Positions 32,803 to 44,442 of a DNA stretch of 64,000 nt are shown piece after piece. The DNA is from Acytostelium subglobosum LB1. Lineage: Eukaryota > Evosea > Eumycetozoa > Acytosteliales > Acytosteliaceae. Position 1 is the first letter of the stretch. Each line of letters starts with the position of its first letter. The notes beneath the pieces were generated by a model that did not search any database, was not told where the DNA came from, and saw nothing but the letters and a program-made list of their open reading frames with translations. Location: assembly GCF_000787575.1 (NCBI RefSeq), contig NW_012236528.1, forward strand, positions 311,552-375,551, given 5' to 3'. A program made the translations under genes and the position numbers.

Positions 32803-33762
32803 CCTTTATCTTGTCTATATGTATAAAGTAAAGTTAAGTGAATGACTGTATGAATGAATGAACCAAAGATATACAATTAACGAAAGAATGAATGAATGAA
32901 TGTAATACAAAGAGTATGAGTGAGTGAGGAAAGAGGAGTTGATAGATGAGTCACACACTCATTCACAAACAAACACAAGTTGACAAGTTCAACACACACT
33001 TAGGTTCATTTTGAAAACTTGTGTGACCAAAGACGACCGACACTTCAGTGTTGCATCGTCATCAAAACTGAGTTCATTTCATTTCTCCACCATTTGGAAA
33101 ATAATATCAATTATCTGTATACTGATACAGATAATTGAACAATCAATCATTTACTGCAATAACGAGTTAATTTGAATTGAACACCAATCAACACATAATC
33201 ACCCTTTGTCATTCATTCATTCATGGTCACTTGGATGGTGTTGTTGGAACAAGGGGAGTGGTTACAAGATGGTTGATGGCTGGCAGATGATGGTAGACAA
33301 ACATCATCTTGAAATTGACTTGGGCCTGTGTGTGTTGAGCAAGAAAGGAAGGAGGGCAAATGTTGTGGGTAACCTCCCATCAATGACTGAAATTTGGAGG
33401 CTTGGATGATGGGGCACCTGATCCGGAGCAATCAAAAATCCCCACACTTTGTGATCCAGTAACCAGGACGCATCGTTCGGTTTTGCATGCACGCACTGAA
33501 CATCTATCTCCCCTTCATCAAATAAATAATAAATAAAATTTTATGTTTGATTGAAGTGTAAGTATCTATCTCTAGTGAAGTCAAGGGGATGAGGAGGTGA
33601 TGGTGATGGTGATGATGGTGCTCTTGGTTTGGACAACAACAACCTCACACGCGCCTCGTGGACCACCCTCCAACCTGCCTCCTCAGGACACATCACATTC
33701 ATCATCTTAACTCTCAATATTATTACTTTACTTATACTCATTCATATATATATACAGATACA
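32803..33762. other. Intergenic region between the J-protein and GDH
   Basis: Divergent promoter region of about 960 bp. GAATGAAT runs near 32840-32910, AT-rich stretches and a CAACCTCCCATC/GATGG-type GC-richer block at 33220-33500, in which all ORFs are short and featureless. No gene called. Confidence 0.5.
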
Positions 33763-35487
33763 ATGAACCGTTTGGTCAGCCGTACTCTTCTGAACCCAGG
33801 CCGTAGCCTGCTCCAGACCCAAAAGAACTCCTATTCATCAGCCGTCTCTCAGTATGTTCAATGATCATCAATCACTCAATCACATCAATCACATCAATCA
33901 GACTCAATCACTCATTCATTCAATCAAACAACATTGGAACCATTCCATCTCGATTGATCACTCGCCCACTCACTGAATGAATCAATCAATCAATCACAAT
34001 GATCACTAGCATGGAATGATTCCACCCTAACCCTCACCCTCGCCCTCATCCTCACCCAATCAATCAGACAAGACATTGATAATGAGCCAAGATTCCTCGA
34101 GTGTTTCAAGTCCTTCTTTGACAAGGCTGCCGGACTCACCAATATGAAGCCAGGCGCACTCAACAATATGAAGGAGTGCCATGTTGTGCTTCGTGTCGAG
34201 TTCCCAATCAAGAATGAGCACGGAGATGTCGACATCATCACCGGTTACCGTGCCCAACACAGCCACCACCGTCTGCCATGCAAGGGTGGCATTCGTTACT
34301 CGGACGAGGTCGACCTGCAGGAGGTCATGGCCTTGGCCTCACTGATGACCTACAAGTGCGCTGTCGTCGACGTGCCCTTTGGAGGCGCCAAGGGAGGTGT
34401 CCGCATCGACCCAAAGAAGTACACTCTGGCCCAGCGCGAGAAGATCACCCGTTCGTACACTCTGTCCCTGTGTCAGAAGAACTTCATTGGACCAGGTATC
34501 GACGTGCCAGCCCCAGACATGGGCACAGGCGAGCAGGAGATGGCCTGGATTCGTGACACCTACCAGGCGTTCAACACCAACGACGTCGACTCAATGGCGT
34601 GCGTCACCGGTAAGCCAATCAGCTCCGGAGGTATCCGTGGCCGTACCGAGGCCACCGGTTTGGGAGTGTTCTACGGTGTGCGCGAGTTCTTGTCCTACGA
34701 GGAAGTGCTCCAGAAGACTGGCTTGACACCAGGCATCAAGGGCAAGAAGATCGTCATCCAGGGCTTTGGTAACGTCGGCTACTGGGCCGCCAAGTTCTTC
34801 GAGCAGGCTGGCGCCAAGATCGTCGCCGTCGCCGAGCACAACGGCGCCGTCTACAACCCCGACGGACTGAATGTCGACGCATTGAACAAGTACAAGCTGC
34901 AGAAGGGCACCTTCATCGACTTCCCAGGCGCCACCAACATCGTCGACTCGGTCAAGGCCCTCGAGCTGCCATGCGACATCCTGATCCCAGCTGCCCTCGA
35001 GAAGCAGATCACCATTGGCAACTGCCACAACATCCAAGCCAAGATCATTGGAGAGGCTGCCAACGGCCCAATGACCCCACGCGCCCACGACTACCTCGTC
35101 CAGCGCGGCGCCGTCATCATCCCCGACCTGCTGCTCAACGCCGGTGGTGTCACCGTGTCCTACTTTGAGTGGTTGAAGAACTTGTCTCACGTCCGTTTCG
35201 GCCGTCTCAACAAGAAGTGGGAGGAGTCCAGCAAGAGACTGCTTCTCGAGTTTGTCGAGTCCACCGTCAACAAGAAGCTGAGCGAGACTGAGCGCAACCT
35301 GGTCATCCACGGCGCTGACGAGATCGACATTGTCCGCTCCGGTCTGGACGACACCATGACCAACGCCTGTGCCGAGACCCGCAAGACCGCCATGGAGAAG
35401 AACACCGACTACCGTACCGCCGCCCTCTACAACGCCATCATGAAGATCAAGGCTGTCTACGAGTCATCTGGAAACATCTTCTCTTAA
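33763..35487 (+). CDS. Mitochondrial glutamate dehydrogenase
   Basis: Two exons, 33763-33851 and 34068-35487, about 502 residues. Exon 1 is a mitochondrial presequence (MNRLVSRTLLNPGRSLLQTQ, Arg-rich and acid-free). The mature enzyme shows the Glu/Leu/Phe/Val dehydrogenase hallmarks: substrate-binding KGGIRY, the catalytic-lysine region LMTYKCAVVDVPFGGAKGG, and the Rossmann GFGNVGYWAAKFF. It interconverts glutamate with 2-oxoglutarate and ammonia using NAD(P). The length and spacing fit the short hexameric animal-type enzyme with an antenna region before the C-terminus, not the large 115 kDa NAD-GDH type. The 216 bp intron has a CCCT-rich block just before its acceptor. Strong codon bias. Confidence 0.95.
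34025..34045 (-). repeat. Intronic C-rich tract (G-quadruplex on the minus strand)
   Basis: CCCTAACCCTCACCCTCG followed by CCC: four runs of three C with 3-base loops, inside the GDH intron close to its acceptor. Confidence 0.65.
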
Positions 35488-35574
35488 TCAATCATTCTTT
35501 CGTTCGTTCGTTCGTTCACTCGAATGGTAATATTTAATAAAAGGTAGTTTACAACAAGCAAGTGAGTTGATGGC

Positions 35575-37632
35575 TCATGGTTGGTATACCAAGTCCACCA
35601 ATACGTTTGTCGAGTTGGTTGTTGGTACCCTGGTCGCATTGATCAGTTTGGCAAACAAGTTGTACACATGGATGTTCTCAAAGTTGAAGCCAGTGACGTT
35701 GCTCTTAAGATTGGGTCCATGTCCAATGAATATTGCTCTCATATCCTTGAGTCTAAGAGTGAGTGAGTGAATGAGTTAGTGATCGTGATTGATTGAGTGG
35801 CCAATCACTCAATGATCAAGCACATACGTGTTGTTGTATCCGTGCTCTCCAGAGTTATTGTAGAAGTCTTGTGCTTTTGGAGCAAGGATTTGATAGCCTT
35901 CATCGGCAACAGCGATCAGGGGAGCGATCCTTGGCGAATTGTTGTAATAATACTCCTCAGGGATGTCCTCCTTAAAATAGACCTTGAGATTGGGTATGTT
36001 TGCTTTGGTCAAGTTTTCATAGGCCTCAATGATACTACATGTGAATCAATTGTTAGTTGTCGTTGCAGGATGGCAGGGTTGTGTGCTGGGCGTGGCTGAT
36101 ACCTTACCCATTGGGACCATAGTCTGATTCGTAGACTGAGAGTATTGGTGTCACATCTGGTACATAGACACTGGTGTAGTTGAGTACATTGGAGAGATCG
36201 ATTGCCTTTGTTACAGTGGCCATGCCATGATCGGATAGTACAATGATGTTGGTCTTGTTGTACAGACCCTGAGCCTTGAGTGAGTTGATCAATGTTCCAA
36301 TTGATGCGTCCACAGACTTGATGGCGTCGTTGACGGCTGCCGAGTCTGGTCCGCCATGAAAGTGTGCAGCGTCGTCCACCTCGTAGATATATGCCATGAT
36401 GATTCCAGGTGGCTTGCTCTCATTTCTCCAATTAATTACTTGATCAATAATCTTGCTAGAGGCAGTGAAGTTGAACTGTTGACATGGTTTAGGTTAGGGT
36501 TATGTGTGTCGTGTCATGTCATGGCTTGTTGTGTCGCGTCACTTACGCCTGGTATATTGAGGTCGGCAGGGATGGCTGAGCATCCTACCCAGTAGTAGCA
36601 TGCTGATTTGATGTCCTAGAGTGAGTGATCGAGTCGTGTTTGTTAGGATACATGGACCAATCAATCAATCAATTAATCCATGATTCATTCCAGTAATGAT
36701 ACAAACGTTGAGTGTTGCTGTCCTCCAGATTGGCTCACCCAAGTACCATGTGGCAACGGTAGATTCATTGGTCTTGCTGAGGAATGTTTTCTTTGTAACA
36801 GTGTCATAGAACTTGTTTGATACGATTCCATGTGACTCTGGATGCAGTCCAGTCGCCAATGAATAATGATTCTGGAACATTATCAAGTATGTGAGTAAGT
36901 GAGTGAACAATGATTGATTGATTGATTGGTCACGACGACATCAAACATACGGGGAATGTCTTTGAAGGGAACTGAGGAGTCATGTAGTCGGCCTTGACTC
37001 CAGGGTCCTCGCCAGTGTAAAGTGATAGAAGGTTGGGAGTGATACCCCTGTCCAGGAAGTCGTATCTGAAGCCTAAGGTGTTTGATTGATTGAAATGTGT
37101 CAGTCACTAACTCACTCAGTCACAGCACTGCACTGCTCTCCCAGTCACTGACCGACTGACCGACTGACTTACCATCTATCGATATAACAATGAGTGGATT
37201 GGCATGATATATGATGGGCAATTCATTGTCATGTTCATCTCGCATGCGAAACACAAAGATGATACTGAGAATGAGTAGGATGAGACCGATGCCAATGAGG
37301 AGTAGGAGTGATACACCACGGAATCGCTTCTCTGCCAGACACTGCCAGAGTGAGCGACGTGGTGGCTCACGCAGTAGATCGACCTCGATGAATGCGTGGT
37401 TCTCCTTGTCCTCCTCGTCATCGTCTGCCATCAGCCTATTGGTGGCCGAGGCACCATTGCTACTGCCACCTGAGAAGAAGAATGGTCTATTACCATCATC
37501 ATACTCATCTGTCTCTGTATGCAAGTGATGATGCGAATGTTGTTGATCATTGTTGTTTTGTTGTTGTTGTTGAAGGGAGTTCATCCTTGTGTAGCTATGA
37601 TTTGGGCTACTTGTGCCTCCATTATTATCCAT
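35575..37632 (-). CDS. ENPP-type ectonucleotide phosphodiesterase
   Basis: Seven exons are inferred: 37632-37173, 37072-36951, 36871-36707, 36615-36547, 36475-36108, 36034-35828 and 35752-35575, in agreeing phases, about 522 residues. The first ~105 residues are cytosolic and Gln/His/Asp-rich, then one transmembrane helix (LLLLIGIGLILLILSIIFVF) makes it a type II membrane protein. The catalytic domain starts IVISIDGFRYDFL (metal Asp) and contains FPSKTFPNHYSLATGLHPES (nucleophile Thr in KTFPN), EVDDAAHFHG, VLSDHGM and EHGYNNTLKDMRAIFIGHGP, the full metal-ligand set of nucleotide pyrophosphatase/phosphodiesterases. It would hydrolyse extracellular nucleotides or phosphodiesters at the surface or in endosomes. 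Several N-glycosylation sequons are present. Seven exons is many for this genome. Confidence 0.92.
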
Positions 37633-37908
37633 TCGCCGATACCCTTTTTGTACAGATAACTTGTAATAGTAATAATAGTAATAGTAATTAATGATTCAAA
37701 ATTTAATGAGACTGAAATGTTCCATTTCCCAAGAAGTGCCGATGTGTTTGGGTTGAGGGAAGTTGAGGGCTTGGCAAGTTGTCAAGTCTTGGCACCCCCA
37801 AACACTCAAACAGAACAAGATTGTGCTAAGAATGAAAGATCATTCTACAAGTATCCAAATTATAACCGCTACAGATAATATAATATATAATCCAATCAAT
37901 CAAACAAC

Positions 37909-39824
37909 ATGTTGTTTGATATTGACGATGATGAGGAGTATAATGAAGATGATGAACAAAATGAAAGAAAAGATGTTGACTATAATGTAGAACAAAGTCA
38001 TACTAGTATTGATGTATTACCAGCAATTATACTTGTAAAGATAGTCAAATATATGAATGATAGACATTTGGACACAATATTTCTATCACTCACTTGTAAA
38101 CGTTTATTTGGTCTAATGGATATGTTGATTCCAAACATCAACTTTGTCAACACTTTGATGCCACAGACACAGACAAAGACAAAGATAATGACAAAGACAC
38201 AGGCGCAGTCACAACAGCCATCGACGATGATAATATATCATTTACCACCATTCTCATTCCCAACATCTTTGACCGACTTGACACTTGAATCATTCAATCA
38301 ACCATTGAGCATTTCCGACCGGCAAGAGAAGGACAAATCTTCTCTTCGTACACCTGCGTGTCACTGCCATCGACTCTCATCTCTCTGACCTTTGGAGATG
38401 TATTCTGCCAATCGATCCCCCCTGGTGCCCTCCCGCCCTCTCTCACTTTTCTAAGTTTTGGTCGTAGCTTCTAACCCGAGCTCACTCCGGGCACACTCCC
38501 AGCCAGCCTCCAGACATTGGTCTTTAGAAACTTCAATTATCAAGGGCGCATTCAATCAAGGACACTCCCGTCCTCACTCACTTCATTGACATTCTCCTCT
38601 GAAAATCATAGTAATTCTTTTTACCAAACCTATTCTTTACCATCCACCTTTGTGTCCGATTCGTTTCCAGACTCAATTGTGGAGCTTGCTCTGCCAGGTT
38701 GGTTCGACTTGCCTCTTGCCCAAGCATACCTATCACCGATCAAATCACTCAAGACATTAACACTTGGCCTGAATTACAATCAACCTCTGAACGAAGGTGA
38801 TATCCCGCCTACTGTGGAGAGATTGATGTTTGGCTCAAAGTTCAACCAATTGATTACTCCTGGATCAATGCCAAACTCTATTACAGAGTTGAACATGGGA
38901 AACTCTTACAATCAACGAATCTCAGTTGGTTCACTTCCATCATTTCTCAAATCATTGACCTTTGGTTATGCGTTCAATCAAGTGCTCGAGCCTGGTACTC
39001 TTCCCCCATCACTCACGACATTGACTCTTGGTTATACGTTCAATCAAGTTATCCCACCAGGTACCCTCCCTCTATCACTCACGACATTGACTTTTGGTAA
39101 TATGTTCAATCAAGTTATCGCACCAGGTACCCTCCCCCTATCACTCACCACATTGACTCTTGGTGAGAGGTTCAATCAAGTGATCGTGCCTGGAATGTTT
39201 CCAGAGTCATTGCACACATTGATCAGCAAAGCAAGCAATCATATATACCAAACCAATCCAGATGCAGACACAGTATATCCCAAGTCATTCACTTCGATGA
39301 CGCTAAGTTGTCAAATCAGTCCCGGATCTTTGCCGTCATCCCTCTCTTCACTGGTCTTCTTGTCGCAGCCCTACTTGATTCCTGGTTCATTACCCCAGTC
39401 ACTGGTGAGCCTAGAGTTTCCCAAAGGATACAATGAGATATTGGACTCAGATGTGCTTCCTCAATCACTAAGACGCTTGAAGATTGGCATGTTCTACAAA
39501 AAGAATAGTGGCAAAACAAAGCTCACAGGGACACTCTCACATCTAACTTTGGATTCATTCAAGCGTATAGATAAGCTGGACAAATTCCTTGGCCAAGAAG
39601 ATAGACGCACACACCTCGTGATCAAGGACATTGTTGACCAGCGCAAAGTCACCAAGGAGAGAGCCGATGTACCCCTAAAGTCACTCTCAATCTGGTGCGC
39701 AGTACATTGTTCAAACAAACGTCGCATTCCCAATCAGGAGGCATTTCTTGTTCAAACAATTGTATCAAACATCCCCAATGTGCAGCTATACAGGATTGGA
39801 CTGAATCATGGTAGGAAGCAGTAA
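37909..39824 (+). pseudogene. FNIP-repeat protein with two frame breaks
   Basis: ATG 37909 opens an acidic leader, then an F-box-like segment (LPAIILVKIVKYMNDRH ... LSLTCKRLFGLMD) and first FNIP-like repeat (SLTDLTLESFNQPLSI). The frame ends at 38386-38388, but repeats continue in another frame (LPSTLISLTFGDVF, LPPSLTFLSFGRSF), meet a TAA at about 38473, and then run open as 38517-39824 (435 codons). So one frameshift (about 38310-38340) and one stop interrupt the repeats; no consensus intron explains them. FNIP repeats are 22-residue LRR-like units (FNQ-x-I-x-PG-x-LP) almost confined to dictyostelids and giant viruses. Either a recent pseudogene or sequence errors. The C-terminal ~130 residues lack repeats. 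Confidence 0.7.
38973..39170 (+). repeat. Tandem 66 bp repeats (FNIP units)
   Basis: Three nearly identical 66 bp units (38973-39038, 39039-39104, 39105-39170), each starting TTCAATCAAGT and encoding a 22-residue FNIP repeat. Flanking units are more diverged, indicating recent expansion by unequal exchange. Confidence 0.9.
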
Positions 39825-39959
39825 ACAGTACATCTACGCATGGCAGAGCCAACACTTGGCATATGCATCGTTCGACAACACATCCATATTAATCAACTCA
39901 GTGACAATGACGTATTATCATTCCACACTCTACGTTTTGTTTGTTGATTGACCAATCAA

Positions 39960-42107
39960 TCAATCACATATATTATTATTTAAATAAACATTTGGGCTTA
40001 ATGCAATGATGTTCAGATTTCCATATTGGTAGGCAATGTCCACGACCATGTCCAGTATGCTGGCGATTGTTGATTGATTGAATGATGCCCGAGTGAGTGT
40101 CGATGCTTTTACAGGTGATGTGCTCTCATCAACTTTGAATAGGTAGTTGATCACTTGATAGTGATTATTCTTGGCAGCTTCCAACACACTGTTCAAACAA
40201 GGAATGTATCGTTGGAGTTGATTGGGCGATGTGCAACGCTGATGAATCATACGAATCACTTGAACATGTCCATGCTTACATGCCCAGTCAACAACAAGTT
40301 CAAGATAGTTGTTTGTCTTGTTACTGACCTTGATGTATCCTTTGTCCAAGATATACTCCATCATCGCTGGGTCGGTCATCTCCACTGGCAGTATCTCATG
40401 TGGCAAATGACGGCCATATTCTGTACAAATGCGAACCAGATAATCAATCGACTGTGTATCGCCACGTTTGATGCACTCTTCCATTGGGCTCATATACTGT
40501 TTGTTTGACATCTTCAACAATCTCAACTCTGAGAAGAATTCATCGATCACTGTAGCGAGGAGTGAGTGTGATCTCTTGGCCGCTGAGATCAAAAGAGTGT
40601 AAAGGTCTGAGTGATCCTCTGTGTCTGAGTATAGCACACTGGCACACTCAATAATGTCATCCTCCGTCAGTTGGCTATCGATCTTTACAATCTGATTGTT
40701 CAATCCAGGTCTGATCATTGATATATAGTGGTCAATGTCGAGGTCGGAAAGCTCCATGATCCATCTGGCACTGTCCATGTCGCCAACCTTGATCGCTCGT
40801 GCAAATGCAATGTGATAATCATTCTTGAAAACGCCATGCTCGTTGTCCATCATATACTTGATCACAACTTTGTTTCCAACAGTGATGGCTTGGGTCAGCA
40901 CGAGGGACAGGTCACACACAACCTGAGGACGATGTGCCATCAATCGCTCAATCAGTCCAATTGACAACAGACTGGCACTTATATCATTGACAGTGTATCG
41001 TGTTGATACGTTTGTGGCGTTGCTGAGAATGAAGTTGACTACATTGATAGTGTCACCGAGCAATGCTTGGGCAAGTCCATCATAGACTGAGAACCCTGAC
41101 TTTTTGTGATCGATCATACCATATAGTTTGACCACCAGGTCCATATCTCCTATTCTTGAGGCCAATTTGAACAGTTCGATCAATTGACCCTGGTCCTCAA
41201 TGATTATTAGTGGAATGTATTGTAGCACCAAGTCCTTGATCTCGGACGCGCGCTTGGGTTGCAAACAATTCTCTATGAGCTCGTACTCGATCTCTCTGCT
41301 CAGAGTGACATTGAGGCCACCTTCCTCTTCCATCTCCTCATCATCAGTAGCATCATCGTCGTATTCATAGTCGTCGTCATCGTCAGCAACAAGAATTGAT
41401 GATGGTGCTGAATGTATACACTGGTCCATGTAGTATTTAAAAATGGACGGTACATTGTTCTTGATGGCCGCGATAGCCAAATACTTTTCGACAGCTTGGT
41501 CAATGAGTGATTGTTCACGCAGCAGTATGAACATCTCCAATGCCCATGGTTTGGTAAGCCAAGCATCAACAATGCTTTGCTGATTGAAGTTGCCGGCGTT
41601 TACACGAGGAAGAACGAATCCAAGTGTGAGCAGCCGGCGAATGAATGATGGATGGATGAACTCTTGTAGGTCATCACTTGTCATCTCATAAACTGGTGAT
41701 GTTTGGTGATTGACGAGGGACAGGTATTGATCCAAGATCCTCTCCCATCCAGGGATGGCACATGATGATAGTGCCTCCATTATATCAATCAATTGCAATG
41801 GGTAGTGATCGATAAATACAGATCCACTGTTGAGCAATGTATCAATAATGGTGAGATTGGGCCATCTGAATGAGGAGATGAGTAGCTCTGAGTTGGGAGG
41901 GTATGGCACTTTGGAGTAGGCCTTGATGAACCATTCTGTTGCGCCATACTTGATGTATTTCAACAGACTTTTTGACGAGAGTAGCTTGCCTCCTTTGATG
42001 CGATGTCGATCACCAATCTGGAGTGAGTTGTGAACATGTCCAACATGTTCCATGATGAGCAAACATATCTTCTTGTCCGAGAAAACTCTGTGTATAGCTG
42101 TCTCCAT
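39960..42107 (-). CDS. Ankyrin-like repeat protein, paralog 1
   Basis: 715 residues, one exon. The N-terminus (METAIHRVFSDKKICLLIMEHVGHVHNSL ... LLKYIKYGATEWFIKAYSK) is the conserved head of this dictyostelid family. Divergent ankyrin-like units follow, each with the pattern x-H-G-x-V-x-V-I-R-x-I (DWACKHGHVQVIRMIHQR; AAKNNHYQVINYLFK). An acidic insert of about 20 residues lies near residue 240 (DDDDDYEYDDDATDDEEME). No enzymatic domain. Ankyrin arrays mediate protein binding, and the partner is unknown. It is the first of a head-to-tail series (39960, 42223, 46311, 48627) whose shared head suggests tandem duplication with dispersal. An upstream ATG is not in frame. Confidence 0.8.
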   Translation of the reverse strand: METAIHRVFSDKKICLLIMEHVGHVHNSLQIGDRHRIKGGKLLSSKSLLKYIKYGATEWFIKAYSKVPYPPNSELLISSFRWPNLTIIDTLLNSGSVFIDHYPLQLIDIMEALSSCAIPGWERILDQYLSLVNHQTSPVYEMTSDDLQEFIHPSFIRRLLTLGFVLPRVNAGNFNQQSIVDAWLTKPWALEMFILLREQSLIDQAVEKYLAIAAIKNNVPSIFKYYMDQCIHSAPSSILVADDDDDYEYDDDATDDEEMEEEGGLNVTLSREIEYELIENCLQPKRASEIKDLVLQYIPLIIIEDQGQLIELFKLASRIGDMDLVVKLYGMIDHKKSGFSVYDGLAQALLGDTINVVNFILSNATNVSTRYTVNDISASLLSIGLIERLMAHRPQVVCDLSLVLTQAITVGNKVVIKYMMDNEHGVFKNDYHIAFARAIKVGDMDSARWIMELSDLDIDHYISMIRPGLNNQIVKIDSQLTEDDIIECASVLYSDTEDHSDLYTLLISAAKRSHSLLATVIDEFFSELRLLKMSNKQYMSPMEECIKRGDTQSIDYLVRICTEYGRHLPHEILPVEMTDPAMMEYILDKGYIKVSNKTNNYLELVVDWACKHGHVQVIRMIHQRCTSPNQLQRYIPCLNSVLEAAKNNHYQVINYLFKVDESTSPVKASTLTRASFNQSTIASILDMVVDIAYQYGNLNIIALSPNVYLNNNICD

Positions 42108-42222
42108 TCTTGGATGTGTCTGGATGACCCTGTCGACAACAGCATCATCTACATGTACACTATATTATATTTGTATAATTATTTGTTAGAATTATGCACA
42201 GGAATATAATATCCAACAACAC

Positions 42223-44295
42223 TTACATATGCATTTTTGATCGAATGTGTTTGATCTTTGAGTTGCACAGTCTGATGATGTGAATATTACCATAGATATA
42301 TGCTAGATGATTGATGTTGTACAATGTGCTTAACTTAATTGAGTTGGTCATGGAATTGAACTCTGTTGACTCGAAGTAATACTCCAGTGACTTGTAGCAG
42401 TTTTGGATCGAGCAGGTTTGCAGTGTACCAAGAGGTACCTTTGGTATGGGGATACTATTGTCTCTGCATCGTTGATACAGTGTTGGCAATGTGGATGGCA
42501 TGTTCCGTGTGTAGGCTTGATTGATGAGGGAGATCATGTTGTCAACAAAGTATTGGTTCTTTGATGGTAGCAGCTCAATCACATAATGGAACACCTCCAA
42601 TGAGTTCTTGAATGCCCAATCAATGACGCGATAGTACTCTCGCAAACTGGGAGTGTTCTCCAACACCATCTTAACAAAGGTCAATGGGGCTAGTGTGATG
42701 GTGCGCCAGCCAACCCAGTCGATATGAGACACCGGTGTCTGTTCAAGTATAATCGCAAGTGTATCCATGTTCTTGGAGTCCAGCGCACTCAAAAGGACGC
42801 TTTGAGAAAATTGTTCAAGTTTGAATGATTGTTGAATGTGTCGCATGATCGATGGAGATATACTAGCTGCCACCGTAAGCGCAGTGTATTTCTCTCGAGT
42901 GCCTCCATTATATTCATTCTCTGCCTCGACAAACTGCGTGTTGTCAATGAACTTGTGAATGTGTTCCTCGGTTATATTGCTTTGTTCGCTCTTGAAGGCA
43001 TCCAGCATATGAGTGATAGAGCTTCGAAAGAATCGAAGCGGAGGAGCACGCTGGTTGGTGATCAGGGCGATCATTGATTCAGACATGTTCATCCAGAGCT
43101 CCACGTCAATGTCGCGCACCTGTGTGATCAGTCTGTTGGCCAGCTCAAGGTCATTGTTGCGAATGGAGACCAAGGGAGTGACACGGAACTTAGTCAATGT
43201 GCCGGGTACATCATCAAAGAAGCTATGGATCAGTGTCTTGTTGTTTGCATCAATGGGCTTGTGGCCAGAGTTGTATATGCACCTGATAAAATCAACATGT
43301 CCATTGTTGGCTGCATCCACAATCAATGTGGAGAGTCTGTTGGGTTTGAGGAGTTCTGACACCATCCATGATTTGGAACATAGAGTGTTGAAGATGTTGA
43401 CATTGCCATGCTTGCCAAGGTACTTGATGTATCCCGCGCAAGACTTCTTCAGCGCGAAGGTGTTTGCTTTTGGTGGAATGTTCTCGATGATGTATTGTAC
43501 ACTCTCTGGAATGTTGCATCGGATTGAGTGCTCCAGTAGCATCTTCAACAAGTCCGTGTCGGAGTACAGTCGGTCAAACTCTTCGTGCAGCATCTTGAGC
43601 ATCTCAACACTGACGCCATGACGACTGAATGTGTTGGGGTCCTCCTCCTCGTCGTCCTCATCCTCCTCCTCTCCACCGTCAAGTAAATGCTCAACTTGAT
43701 GGCGTTCGAAGCAGTGATGCTGGAGCATCAATCGAACAAAGCCTACGTTACCCGAGTCGATGGCACGGGCGAGTTGCGAGCTATCCGTTGGTAATGAGCG
43801 GTGGGCATTCATCAAGAGTAAGGCTTTGAGCATGTCCACATTGCCATGATTGAGTAGATCCAATAGTTTGTCCACATTGTTTGGTTGTACATTAAATGGG
43901 ACTATCCCGTTTGTATGTTTGAGTATATGTTGGAATGCTTGTATATTGTTACAACTGATTGATTCGAATAGTATGTCGGAGAGAGCAAGAGAATCGTGGG
44001 CATGGCCAATGGTATCAGTGTAGACACTGTCGAATGCTTTGATGAACCATTGAGTGGCATTGTACTTGAGCATCAGAGGTAGACTGCCTTCAGCAATCAA
44101 CTTTGATCCCTTTATAGTTGATTTGATCAATGATGTTGTACTCTTCGAATGAATGTTGTCTTTGTCATTTAATGATGGTAATAGTGATGGCGAGGGTAGT
44201 TTGATCAATCGATTATGTATATCACTGATATGATTAAAGATATGATTACGAAGTATCTTATTGTTCAACACTAAATGTATACTATTATATAACAT
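42223..44295 (-). CDS. Ankyrin-like repeat protein, paralog 2
   Basis: 690 residues, one exon, beginning LYNSIHLVLNNKILRNHIFNH and then the head motif TIKGSKLIAEGSLPLMLKYNATQWFIKAFDS shared with the 46311 and 48627 genes. Ankyrin-like units recur (IDSGNVGFVRLMLQHHCF; AANNGHVDFIRCIYNSGH; KHGNVNIFNTLCSK). A Glu/Asp-rich insert (GGEEEDEDDEEED) sits near residue 205, where the other paralogs also vary. 115 bp separates its start from the 3' end of the upstream gene region, which holds a C-rich block. No signal peptide or membrane segment; probably a cytosolic or nuclear scaffold. Confidence 0.82.
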   Translation of the reverse strand: MLYNSIHLVLNNKILRNHIFNHISDIHNRLIKLPSPSLLPSLNDKDNIHSKSTTSLIKSTIKGSKLIAEGSLPLMLKYNATQWFIKAFDSVYTDTIGHAHDSLALSDILFESISCNNIQAFQHILKHTNGIVPFNVQPNNVDKLLDLLNHGNVDMLKALLLMNAHRSLPTDSSQLARAIDSGNVGFVRLMLQHHCFERHQVEHLLDGGEEEDEDDEEEDPNTFSRHGVSVEMLKMLHEEFDRLYSDTDLLKMLLEHSIRCNIPESVQYIIENIPPKANTFALKKSCAGYIKYLGKHGNVNIFNTLCSKSWMVSELLKPNRLSTLIVDAANNGHVDFIRCIYNSGHKPIDANNKTLIHSFFDDVPGTLTKFRVTPLVSIRNNDLELANRLITQVRDIDVELWMNMSESMIALITNQRAPPLRFFRSSITHMLDAFKSEQSNITEEHIHKFIDNTQFVEAENEYNGGTREKYTALTVAASISPSIMRHIQQSFKLEQFSQSVLLSALDSKNMDTLAIILEQTPVSHIDWVGWRTITLAPLTFVKMVLENTPSLREYYRVIDWAFKNSLEVFHYVIELLPSKNQYFVDNMISLINQAYTRNMPSTLPTLYQRCRDNSIPIPKVPLGTLQTCSIQNCYKSLEYYFESTEFNSMTNSIKLSTLYNINHLAYIYGNIHIIRLCNSKIKHIRSKMHM

Positions 44296-44359
44296 ATTTG
44301 TACTTATTATCTAACTTGTTTGTTTGGATGAATGGTCTCTTCAACTTTGACTTCATCAA

Positions 44360-44393
44360 CCCTCGCCCTCGCCCTCGCCCTCACCCTCGCCCT
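44360..44393 (-). repeat. CCCTCG-rich tract (G-quadruplex on the minus strand)
   Basis: At least six CCC runs spaced by three bases (CCCTCGCCCTCGCCCTCGCC and on), in the short promoter gap upstream of the 42223 gene. A second CGACCCTCGACCC run follows it. Confidence 0.7.
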
Positions 44394-44442
44394 TGCAACC
44401 CTCGACCCTCGACCCTGGGACAAGATTGATGAATATGATGAG

